A stretch of 64,000 nt of DNA from Phoenix dactylifera (lineage: Eukaryota; Streptophyta; Magnoliopsida; Arecales; Arecaceae): positions 17,586,229-17,650,228 of the forward strand of contig NC_052395.1 in the NCBI RefSeq assembly GCF_009389715.1, read 5' to 3'. The position numbers and the translations under genes are program-made. Positions 45,701-56,239 of the stretch are shown piece by piece (positions within the stretch are counted from its first letter, which is position 1; each line of letters begins with the position of its first letter). The notes beneath the pieces were generated by a model. The model worked only from the letters and a program-made list of their open reading frames with translations. It had not been told where the DNA came from and searched no databases.

Positions 45701-47700
45701 AAATAAGATATTCATTGCTAAAAAGGTTAGTTTCTCTAAGTAGAGAGTCATTTTTAGATCCTCTTCAAAGTTAGGCCTCTATCTCTCTTTCTTCATTTGA
45801 TAATACACGATGAACACGATGATGGATATCTCCATGTAAATAATGCTGCATCCTTCAGACAGTTGATGGCCATCGATCAGCATATAGCTTTACATGGTTT
45901 TACAATTTTCTAGATTTCTATATTGTCCATTTATGATTCTTGATAAACACCTGTTCTAACAGATCCTTAGCTTTTTATTCCCCTTTTTATCCTTTTTCTT
46001 CAATGCTTGATTATATACTTCATTGACAGATTATCAAAACCATAGATTCATAACTTCCTACAGCTTATTTCTCTTTTTCTTAAAAAAGAAAGAAAGAATA
46101 AAATCCTGCAGCTCATATCTTGTGGATATAATAGTGGTTCTGATGACAAATAATATTGATTCCTTTAAGAGTTCATCGAGCTAAACATAAAAGAATATGG
46201 ATGTTGGTTCCATGCTGCTAGATATTAACAGCGATATAAATAAGCATTTTCAACTATATTCCTAGAAGGATACCATGGGGTATGAAAAGGTAGAGACTTA
46301 GAATTCAAAATAATACTAGGAAAGCAAGTTCTTGAGCCTGTAAGTGAGTAGATTAATATGGAAGAGGGAAAGCAAAAAAAAAAAAAAATTGCACCTCAAG
46401 TATGTTCTCATTTTCAACGCCCCAACTACATCTGAGCGGATAATTTGTCCATTGCTGTTGACAAGAATATTTACACTTTCTACCACATCCAAGAACACCT
46501 GAGAGAACAAGAATTCATGTCTTTACAATGTACATGCATCTAATCATCAATTCACCATACCCAAAAACTGGTAAGAAGCAACCTACTTCATTTTTCTTGT
46601 ACCGTATCCCTTCACTACGCCAAGACACTGCATTTGTCACAGCCATTGGAGGCCTCTGTGTAACTTCCATCCTGTATGCATCTGTCTTTATAAACTCACT
46701 AAGAATTTTAGCTTCTGTGTACTGTGGGTACCCAAAGTCCATCATTTCATCAAGTAACTCATACTGCATCAGTCATACAAAGCATCAGTGAATTATTTTT
46801 TTAAAAAAAAAGTATTGCCCTCTTTAGCAATTTTCATACATTAAGGTTTAAGTCCGATACCAGCACCAGAAATTCAAAATTTGCCTACTTACCACAACAA
46901 CAAAATTATCTCTTAATGATTCCTCCTCCAACTCTTCGAAGTAATGTTTAAAAACCTGCACAATCAATGCTTCTTTTCTCAAAACCAAGATTCCAACCAC
47001 ACAAATCATTGGAGTACTTTAAAGCAAAACAGACCCCATCTACTTCCATCCATCTCTATTTTCAATAACAGCTAATGCATCAGAATAATCACAGAGGCTA
47101 CTCACATCAACGACGCGATGCAGAAACAGAAGAATGCTGGCGGCATTGCAGTTCTGCCTCGCCGCTGTCATTAGGAACACATTGTTGTGCTGTATGAACA
47201 TGTACGTCACTCCCTTGTCGAACGCCACCGGAGAGTGGGACTCTGGATCCCCCTGCCATCACGAATACCGACCCCCAATCATCCTACTTCTCAAAACCCT
47301 TCATTTCTTACTCCATCTAGACTAAATAGGAAACCAATCCAGTATTTTATAATTTCATTACCAAACCAAAAAATAGCAAAACCGATCTGAATCTATTCAT
47401 CAGATAGACGGGCGAATTTTTTTTAAAAAAAAAACCCCATAAATAAAACGAGGCAAACAAAAAAGAAAAGAAAAGTGCGGATCTAGATTTAAAGGTAAAA
47501 GCACCACCGGGGAATCGGATCGGATCCAGAAAGAGAGAGAGAGAGAGAGAGAAGAGTTGAGATGAGATTACCTCTTTCTCGATGAGCTTGGTGAAGAAGC
47601 GCTCGGCCTGGAGGGCGGAGACGTCCCCGCGGTAGTCCCGCCACACGAGGACCCGGCCCTTGATGTCGAGGAGGAACAGCGCCGAGACGGCGCCCGCCAT
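39728..47700 (-). CDS. AP1M2: AP-1 complex medium (mu) subunit, 11 exons, one frameshift
   Basis: Exons (minus strand): 47572-47700, 47106-47252, 46893-46955, 46587-46763, 46395-46498, 40781-40888, 40589-40685, 40361-40458, 40139-40281, 39908-40030, 39728-39826. The product is 428 aa, the normal length. Residues 1-140 form the longin-like N-domain (MAGAVSALFLLDIKGRVLVW); the mu-homology domain runs from about 165 to the C-terminal AGEYELRLI. In the AP-1 complex this subunit binds Tyr-based sorting signals at the trans-Golgi network/early endosome; Arabidopsis HAP13/AP1M2 acts in vacuolar traffic and cytokinesis. All introns are GT-AG. Intron 5 is 5.5 kb. Exon 9 has one extra base in the AAATTT run at about 40259-40264, shifting the frame after NVEI; everything else is intact. 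I suspect an assembly error rather than a true mutation. Confidence 0.93.
41564..41890. repeat. Diverged tandem duplication in AP-1 intron 5
   Basis: Two adjacent segments (about 41564-41725 and 41742-41890) share TTTCCTTTATCTATTTAT, then TTACCAGGCAGGCAAA-CAG, then AACCAAAAAAAT and CTCAATCAGAAA in the same order. Intron 5 (40889-46394) otherwise shows no recognisable gene or element. Confidence 0.6.
47532..47552. repeat. (GA)n microsatellite in AP-1 intron 1
   Basis: GA run of about 10 units, 20 bp from the first donor site. Confidence 0.9.
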
Positions 47701-47796
47701 GAATTAGGGTTCTGGGGATCAGATCCGGGTCGATCTCGCTTCTTGGACCTCACTCGCCATGCCCATAGATCTCTCCACCATAGACCTCAAAACAAT

Positions 47797-47831
47797 TCTT
47801 CTTCTTCTTCTTCTTCTTCTTCTTCTTCTTC
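47797..47831. repeat. (TTC)n microsatellite upstream of the AP-1 gene
   Basis: About 11 uninterrupted TTC units about 100 bp upstream of the ATG; on the gene strand this is a GAA run, in the 5' UTR or promoter. Confidence 0.95.
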
Positions 47832-49839
47832 GCCCAGCCCACCTTTTTGGCTGCTTCTACTTCAAATATCGAGGAGGAAGGTAGGAAAGGAGGCAGGGAG
47901 GGAGCTTCTCTAGGGAGAAGGGGAACGAGAGAGATTTGGTTAAGGTTAAGAGCTCGCTCCGATCAAAGGCGTGATAGAATGTCCGAAAGCCCTTTTCCTA
48001 CCGATTTCGCCCTTCCGAAGGGGGGCGAGAAGTGAATAGGGGAAGCTCGATGCACCCCGCGGCCTTGGTGCGCCAAATGGAACATCGCAAAGCTGGTGAG
48101 ATCTACCGGAGCACGCGGTGACTTATGATCTGGACGGTCCAATCAAAGGATGCCACGTCATGATGGTAAATACGTGAAACCAAGGCTCAACACGATGTCA
48201 AGCTCCTTCGTGCTTCCGCAGTTGACAAGCAAGCTGAGATTAATTCACCAAAAATAAACAATCCGAGATTGAAATCAAGTTGTGCTCGGGCACAACAAAT
48301 AATTTGTAGAGGAGTAACAGCACAAAAATAACAATGATGCCAAAGAAATCATAAACCTGTTCTTTAATCTATAAATAATTGTTTTGTTTTTCTTTTCTTT
48401 TTCTGTTTTAAGAAAAGGAAGGGTACAGTACTTCATCTGTCTGCAATTCTCTAGGGTTATTACATGAAAAATGCTATGAAATGCACCAACAAAAAGTTCA
48501 TTGGGCCACAATTACTGATTTGGCAATTGTTATTTTTGGCAGCCCTATAATAAACCAATCTATTATGTTTGGCAACAAATTTATAAGTTGCACATGGTAA
48601 GAAATTGTTTATGTACATATAATGAAACGGAAGTCGTATACTCTATAAAGATACCTTCCACTTCTACTTTCACTTATGTTCTTTCCTGTGATTAGTTTCA
48701 AAAATTTAGTCAATATTTTTATATATTTCGGTGGAAAATAACAACAGTTCCCTATAAACCATTAATGGCTAGGTATGGTTGCGTCTTGGGACATATTGCT
48801 GAAATAGAATCAGTTTTCTCTTTTACATAATGAAATCTTCTTGTTGCTGATGTAGTGTTTCTGTCATCTGATAGTGTAATTTTGTTCTATTTATTCATTG
48901 TGACATTATCTTGGAAGACTTGGAATATGGATACACTTCTATTTGAGCAAACTTGGCTTTATTTCCCCCTCCAAAAAAAAAAAAAAAAAAATCAAAAGAG
49001 TAACGATGAAGCTGGATCCACCGGCAGATCGGACTGTAAGGACCAAATCTGTTACTTGGATTGTGTAATTGAGTTTGTGCAAGTCACAAAACAAAACATG
49101 AAACAATAGTTGATATCTTGAACAAAAAAATAAAAATTAAACAGGTGCTAGTGTTACAGATGCAGCCATGGCTAGGCTTGCACAAAGATAAAAGTGCTTG
49201 CAGGAGGATGTGACAATGTTTTTCAGCAAAATATTCGGTATTCTTCCAGGATAACATTTAAAAAAGTATATGCTTTTCATTTGTCCATTTCACCAGGTCC
49301 TGTGACAGGAACACTATAGCTATCCACAAGGAGGGTGGATTTTTGCAGTGACAAGCCCTGCCACAATTTATCCCAAGGCCAGCGGAGAGGACATATTACA
49401 AGGTGCACCATTTGTCTCTTTGCCCTTCACAAACTGCAGCTTAGAATAGTTAACATATTGTACCTGCTTAATAGCTTCATAATTTTTTGAAGAATTACAT
49501 CTTCATGCTGCAGCAGCTATTGATACATAAGGATGCTTCTCTTTTAGAAATTGAAGAGCAGAAACAACTGAGAATGAGAACCCAAGATGACTTAAATTGG
49601 TTGTCTTCACAAAATACATTACTTTTGTTCATTGTACAGCACAAAGCCCCTACCATGCAATACCATGTGTCGCTTGCTTGCGTCTTCAGTTCCTTTTTAA
49701 ACAAATTTCTGCTGTCCATGGTGTATGGCCTCGTCTGTACCCCTTTTCTCCCCATCTGATGATTTATTTTGAGTTCTAGTAGCATATCCATGCTGGTTGA
49801 AATCTGGGACCGAGTCAGTGGTTAATTCTTCAGAAAATG
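47832..49839. other. Intergenic between AP-1 and sialidase-like genes
   Basis: Holds the AP-1 promoter at its left side and presumably the 3' UTR of the sialidase-like gene at its right side (minus strand). A poly(A) run lies at about 48973-48991. No other gene or element recognised. Confidence 0.5.
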
Positions 49840-52378
49840 TCAAGAATCGGACGGAGAGATGCATTCAGATTGTAGCCGTGAACAATCATGATATCTGGGC
49901 TGGAGGATGACATGCTGCAAACCAATTCAGAAGAGGTTTTATGTTAACATTGTTATGAAAAGAATAGATGGTAAGAAAACTTATCGGTTGAGGCGTGTTG
50001 TCGCTATCCGTAAGAATAGATCGCGCCCCTTGGAGAATAAATCTCAGTGTAGCAGGTAATGGCGCCCTATTCTTCAGGATACAATAACCGGATCACTCCA
50101 AGCATACATTCGCAGATGCAGTGACTAGTGAACAGCGGGTTTAAAAAGAGAAGGAAGAGTCATTTTTTAAAAGGACACGATGTTTACCAAGAGACAAAAC
50201 AAAACAAACTATATAAAATTTAAATCAAACGGCAAAAACAAGCCAAGCTCAAGCCCAACTCCCCGCGCAGAGCACCCACTTAACCCGTTTCCGAATCGGA
50301 TATGCCAATATTGCCTTGGGCCTCCATTGGGCTCATGCGCGCGTGGCTACTTACTTTTTTTGTGTTAAAAAGGTTGAAGATTATATAAAGACTATTTGAG
50401 TTTTATCTCTTTCCAATGTGGGATTAAAAGAAAGTACATAAGAGAAAAGAAATGTAGGCTTGGAATTTTGAAATACTCCAACAAATATGAAAGTAAATCT
50501 AGACAAAGATACAGAATAATGTTGGTTCCAAAACGAGATACCTTGATCTGTTTCCTATTGTAGGTGTAAGTGACATGTATGAGGCCATCTGTGCTCTGGA
50601 TCACTGCTGGATATGAAAATTCCATTCCCGCATTCTCCTCCAGTGTCATTATTTCATCCCAGGTATCACCATCATCCATGGAGGAGGCAACCTTCAGCAC
50701 CCCTCTTGAAATGGTATTATATACTAGTAAGAGCCGCCCATCCTTCAGCTTAACTCCATCAATGCCTACATTACGATCACAACCATCATGCAATGCAAGC
50801 CAACCTAGAGAACATGATGCTGGCCGAGAAGAACAAAGCAGAGTTCAGAGATGGACCTGAATTCGGATTAGGAAGTTGTGTAGGTGTTGCATAGCTCCAT
50901 GTCAAGCCCCCATCAACTGATTCGGACATACAAATCCAGCCTACGGTTTCAAACGACCGCAGCAGCATGCGCAGAGTCCCCTTGGCAGTCTTGTATGGGA
51001 CAGGCTGAATCACACCGAGGGTTTCATCTTCAATGTAGATAGGCCCATATTTCCTCCATGACCGGCCACCATCCTTCGTAACCTGAACATACTTCAAGGT
51101 CAGAATCACACTGCAGAATGACAAGATCTAAGAGGACATTGATATGGGAGTTCACCTCCAACCAAGCTCCCCAAGAGTTCCAACTTTCCACAGAGGATCC
51201 ACAGAGCAGGCGGCCGCCGTCCAGCAAGAGAGGCTGCATGCAAAAGTTGGCCGTCAGCAAACGAAATGCTCCTTTATCCAGTGGTATTTTGTTCTGAAAT
51301 ATGAGTAGCGATAAGACGTAGACGTGCCTTGTTCTTGATCGGGCCAAGAATTCCAGGTGGAAGCTGTTCTCTGTCCGACCAAGTAATGCCGCTATCGAGC
51401 GAGCGCTTCATGCAACCACTCCATCTAAGGTTGGACAGCAAGAGTTTTACGTGTTTGTTTGCTTATTTCACACCAAACAAGCATCCAATGGCGGTATACT
51501 TACTTTTGAACGTCCTGGCCAACTTTGTAGAAGAGGAGCAGCTCGCTGGAGGGAAGCCGAAACAGAACAGGGTTCCACATGGGCACCTCGGATTCTTCAT
51601 CCACAACTGATGGAGGATGCCAGAATCCATCCTGCACGGTAGAAATTAATCTCCTTCAGTACGAGCAGCATGCGAGATCTCAAGCAGCAAGAAAGAGGGA
51701 CAACAAAATGGTGGAGAGGATCACTCACAGTGTATCTCTGCAGCCAAATCTTGACATCTGGAGCCCCTTCCCGTGTGCCCCCAAAGTAGGCCGCCAAGAA
51801 ATTATCCTTGCCGACCTATCAAAGAAGAGATTAGAATCCCCAACAGATCAATTACCAAATCAGACACACACATCTAGAGAAAGGAGAGAGAGAGAGAGAG
51901 AGAGAGGAACCTGGACTATGGTGGAAGCATGGCAACTATTGAAAGGGGCAGTGCCGGCGGGGAAGGTGAACTCCTCCTTCACTATCTTCCAACGGGAGGA
52001 GGTCGTGGTGGTGTCGTTATCGACGATGTTCTCCCCCATCCGCCGTCCCCCTCTTCTTTGGCTGTCGACGCCCAGCCCACCTCAGTTTATCAGAGACAAT
52101 TTATCGAGCAGAAACAAGCAGATACTACATGGGGGCATTTCATTTCCGCTGTACCTGTGAAATAGGAGACGAGGTTGAGGGTCCTCGGCGGTGGTGGCGG
52201 TCGGGATGGAAGAGGAGGCCGCAGAGAAGAAGAAGCAGGCCTTGGGGCAGCGCAGCAGCCTCTGCTGCAGGCCGGATGAGGCGGAGAGGAAGAGGGACAG
52301 CAGCCCTGCGATGCCCAACGCCGCCACCGCCACCCTCCCCACCTGCTTGCGTCCGTTGGAGTGGGCGGCGACGGACAT
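49840..52378 (-). CDS. BNR/Asp-box sialidase-like protein, membrane-anchored
   Basis: This is a nine-exon gene of 429 aa. Exons (minus strand): 52155-52378, 51911-52061, 51729-51815, 51504-51631, 51328-51424, 51156-51233, 50857-51082, 50542-50765, 49840-49914; the lengths total 1290 nt in one frame. The start [15 protein letters not shown] is followed by a hydrophobic segment at about residues 14-33, a likely signal anchor. The body has [25 protein letters not shown], four Asp-box-like turns ([32 protein letters not shown]) and [14 protein letters not shown], as in the plant BNR sialidase-like family. The fold is a six-bladed propeller; the plant substrate is unknown, since plants are thought to lack sialic acid. 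The intron after NK (51327 downwards) appears to begin with GC. Nothing is broken. Confidence 0.88.
51884..51906. repeat. (GA)n microsatellite in sialidase-like intron 2
   Basis: GA run lying right beside the donor site of exon 2. Confidence 0.9.
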
Positions 52379-53877
52379 CGATCGCTCACTGTCGAGTGCT
52401 ACTATCGACCGAAAGAGAAGCCAATATCATATCTTGATCTTGCAAAGTTAAACTAGGTGAGATCTAGCGGTGGGAAAAAAAAAAATTAGCGGTGCTGGTG
52501 ACGGGCGGCGGCAGCTGCGCTTGCAGGGCTTACTTATTATAGTCTACACCGCAGGGGACCGAAGTATTATTACTAATTGTTTGCGCCGCCGGGCCCGCCC
52601 GTCACGTGTTGCGCTACAGCGAACCGCGGCATGAGACTAAGGTCAGAAGGAAAATGGATGGTTGTGATAAATTTTTATTTTAATATAAAAAAATATTTCA
52701 TGAATGCCTTCCTAAAAATTTAAATTTATATGTATATTTTTTTAAAATTTATATTTATTTCTGTACCCAACGATTCTTCTAACATTATTAATAAAATCTA
52801 TATTTATCTACCCATTAAAAATATTTTAATTATTTTAATTTGTAATCGTTAAGTTTTTAGCAGTACAAATGCAAAAATAAAGATAAAAAAATAAAATAGC
52901 AAAACAAATATTTTATGAGAGTATATATATAAATATCAATTTTGAAAGAATATTCATACAAAATTTGATATTTAGAAGGGTATTCATGCAAAAAAAAATT
53001 AATATAAATATATTACGAGTACGAATTATTGTATTTTGCTTATTTGTTTGCATTTAGTTTTAGTTGGATAGCAGATAAATTTCCGAGATGGAAATAGTTT
53101 AGGTTGCCACATCTATTCTTTTGCTTTTTTCTTCAATTAGGCCGCTCCAAACTTTTGAAATTATTGACTCCTAATAAAATTACAAGTTTATGTGAGGGCG
53201 TTTCATTGCCGCTCCAGCCTTCTTTTCTCTTATAATATGTTGAAAATTTTATTATTTTTGGAACTCCTGCTTTGATTCAGATTTGCTTCGAAAATCTTCC
53301 TTATTACTCAAATCCGCTACCAAGGAGTCACCAGGAAGGTGGATACTCAAAAAAAAAAAAATTATTTCTGCTTAATGTTATGACAAACCATTGCTTTTCA
53401 TGACCTGTCTGGACCTTTCTATTTAGTTTCTATTTTTCGCATTTCTATCGTACTGGTGCAGAAGACAAAAAAAAAAGTCTAGTGTTTCTCGAAAAGTGAT
53501 AACGGATTGCTAAAAGTGGCTCTGCTCGTTAATTGTCGTAGATCTCATAGAGTTATAATGAATGGTAAAAAAAACCGGCAGCTTTAAGAGATGATTCATG
53601 TTAAATTGGAATTTTTTTTAAAAAAAAGTTGATTATAGAACTTGCCGGATGAGAATGCTATTAAGAGTTCCAGATGTTGATCTAGGTTGATTATGTATTC
53701 ATGAAGAAAAAATGGAAGAATGTAGGGAACTAAAAGCTTGCAGATGTTAATGAAACCTGGACCATCCATCTGGGACAGTAAGAAGCATCAGTCAGCCAGA
53801 ATTAACAACTAGTTCTTACGTTTCTATTTTTGGTTAAAATCTAATGCGTATCTTTCTACTAACAAACATCAAGGGGG
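52379..53877. other. Intergenic, upstream of the sialidase-like gene
   Basis: The promoter of the minus-strand gene should lie in the first few hundred bases. The remainder is very AT-rich with no ORF or repeat family recognised. Confidence 0.5.
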
Positions 53878-54117
53878 AAGAGCTACTTATGGGGAACCAA
53901 GATTGCCGATCGAGTCTGGTGAGAGCAGAGGGAGTCACGAAGGGGAGAGAGAGAGTGAGGAGAGAGAGTGAGTGACTTGGGATGCGCACCCAGGTGCGAT
54001 TTTTTTCGTGCGGTAGTGTGGGGACTTTCTCCGAACACCTGGGGGGGCCTAGGGTGGTGTGGGAGTGGGGTCGCTCGTCAATCTCTGTGCAACCAGAACC
54101 TGAGCTGGGCTCCACGG

Positions 54118-56239
54118 ATGGCGTCAATGGGATCGGTTGCACCGGGGGGGGGGGGGGCGACGGAGGCTACAAGTCAGGGTGACTTACCGGCGCGGCCTCA
54201 ACCGAAGGTGGCTGGCAATGGCCGGACGTGGGCGGCGGTGGCGAAAGGAACGGCGAGGCCGCCGATGTGGACCCAGGATCGGATCTCAGAGGTGGAACTG
54301 GAGACGCTGAAGCAACGCTTCATAGATGTGGTGGAGATCCCGTCGGAGGAGGGGGAGCTGGCTAGATCGGCGTGGAGGGACACTGCGGTGATCGTGCGCA
54401 GTGCGGGCCACCGGGTGCCAATGGAGTGGATTCGCCGGGAGCTGCGGAGGGTCGGGAGGCTTGATTACGACGTTGAGGCTTTCCTAATGTCGAACGAAAC
54501 CTTTGCCTTCCGCTTCCGGAAGGAGAGTGAAAGGGAAGCCGTCATGGAGGCTGGACCGTGGCTGGTGGCTGGCCAGTTACTGGTTTTGGAATGGTGGCGA
54601 CCGAACTTTGTTCCGGGAGAACAGCAGCTCAGTCGGCTTGTGGTCTGGCTCAGGCTTCCCAATCTGCCAATGGAGTATGGGACCCGAAGCTTGATCCTGA
54701 GCATTGCAGCAAAGGTCGGCCACCCCCCGACCTTGGACAAGTCCACGGATCTTGGCCGGAGGCTAGGGTACGCACGAGTCAAGGTGGAGCTGGATGCGAG
54801 GGAGCCGATTCGACCGGGGACATTCGTCCGGTTAGGCACTGATGTGCACTGGCAGACGTTCAGCTACGAAAATCTACCGGCCTTCTGCTACCAATGTGCT
54901 CGCCTTGGTCATGGAGTGGACGTCTGCCCCTATCAGCCAGATCCGGTGGTATCGGGAGCTCCGGGCGTATCGAGAGCTCCGGGCGACCGCAGTGCTCAGC
55001 ATCCCTCGCCACCGGAGTCGATGGAGGGGGTTGAGACGGTGAGCCGACCCCCTTTTGGGCCGTGGTTGCCGACTACCAGAATCCGACAGCCAAGGACGGT
55101 TAAGCCGGTGAAGAAGATGACCGAGTCAAAGGGCGAGGCATCACGGACTCACCCGAGTTCTGAGTCTGGGCCGAGTTCTCCCCGTGTGGTGCCGAGTTCC
55201 CCTGAGTCGCCGTTGGATACCGAAGGATGGCAGAAGCCAACTAAGCTGGCTACGCGGAGATCGCCGGGGAAGGGGGCGGCCGGTGACTCGGTGGCCGTGA
55301 GCGGTGAACCCATCCAAATCGGCATGGTGGCCGAGTCAACCGGGCCGTTGGGCCAGAACCTAGGCCTGGGAAGGCCGGTCCACCAAGTGGCCCTTGAGCC
55401 GGTTCGGGGCCAGGGCCTTAGCCCGATGAAGCGGGCCAGGAGCCCAGCTAAATCAAGCCTGCTGCTGGGGGCGGGGAAAATCGGGCGTGGGCCGGCCCAG
55501 AACCTGGCCAGAGCATCATCTCCTCCTCCTTCGATGGCTTGGAGAGACGCCGGCGGGAGGAAGGGAGGAGGCACTTCCGAAGCGCCTCCCTACCGCCGGC
55601 GAGGCCCCCTACTCGACAGAGATCAGCCGGTGATGCAGGTGGCGGTGGTTTGGAGTCTTCACCGGCGGACGATGGTGCCCTGGCGAGCGGAACGGACCCG
55701 TCGGCGGTGGCGGCAGCGGCTGACTCTAGAGTTGGTGCCCAGGTGTCGCTTGCTCCTCCTCCCTGGATGGTGGTGGTGCCTTGGCGAGCCGGGAGATGCG
55801 GCCTAGTGGGACGGTGAGGGCCCTAGTGCCTGTGATCGCAGGAGAAGGGCAGAATTCGGCCGTGGGAAGGAGACCGGATGGAGACTCGATAGTGACGGTG
55901 GGCATCCCGAGGCACTCTGATGGTGCGTCGACGGGCAGGCCACCGGCTCCGGCTGCCCCTGTAGCTCGAACAGCTGGGCAGAGTGGTGCGGTGGAGGAGC
56001 TGGGCATGTCTTCTTCGGCGTCTTTCTCCCCCCAGACAGTCGGTGAAGTGGTGAGGAGGGGTGTGGCAGGGGGCTCAAAACAGGGATCTCCAATTCTAGA
56101 ACATGGGAGGGTGGTTGATTTGTTGAGAGCTTCAATCCAAGGAAGTGATATTGCGCCAGTAGTAGGGGAAATCAATCTGGCACTAGGAGTGAATAGCCCG
56201 GGGAGAGTGGGCACAACCTCATCTGAAAATTTTAAATGA
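54118..56239 (+). pseudogene. LINE ORF1: DUF4283 / CCHC zinc-finger RNA-binding protein
   Basis: The likely start MASMGSVAPGGGG is at 54118, just before a run of 14 G (about 54140-54153). The DUF4283 domain spans about 54300-54840 (FAFRFRKESEREAVMEAGPW, LVVWLRLPNLPMEYG), followed by the zf-CCHC_4 knuckle CYQCARLGHGVDVC near 54885. A long Pro/Ser/Gly-rich tail follows. Two frameshifts near 55600 and 55760 move the tail into other frames; the last piece ends at TGA 56237-56239. LINE ORF1 proteins bind the element RNA to form the ribonucleoprotein. The stop overlaps the ORF2 start as ATGA. Confidence 0.82.
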
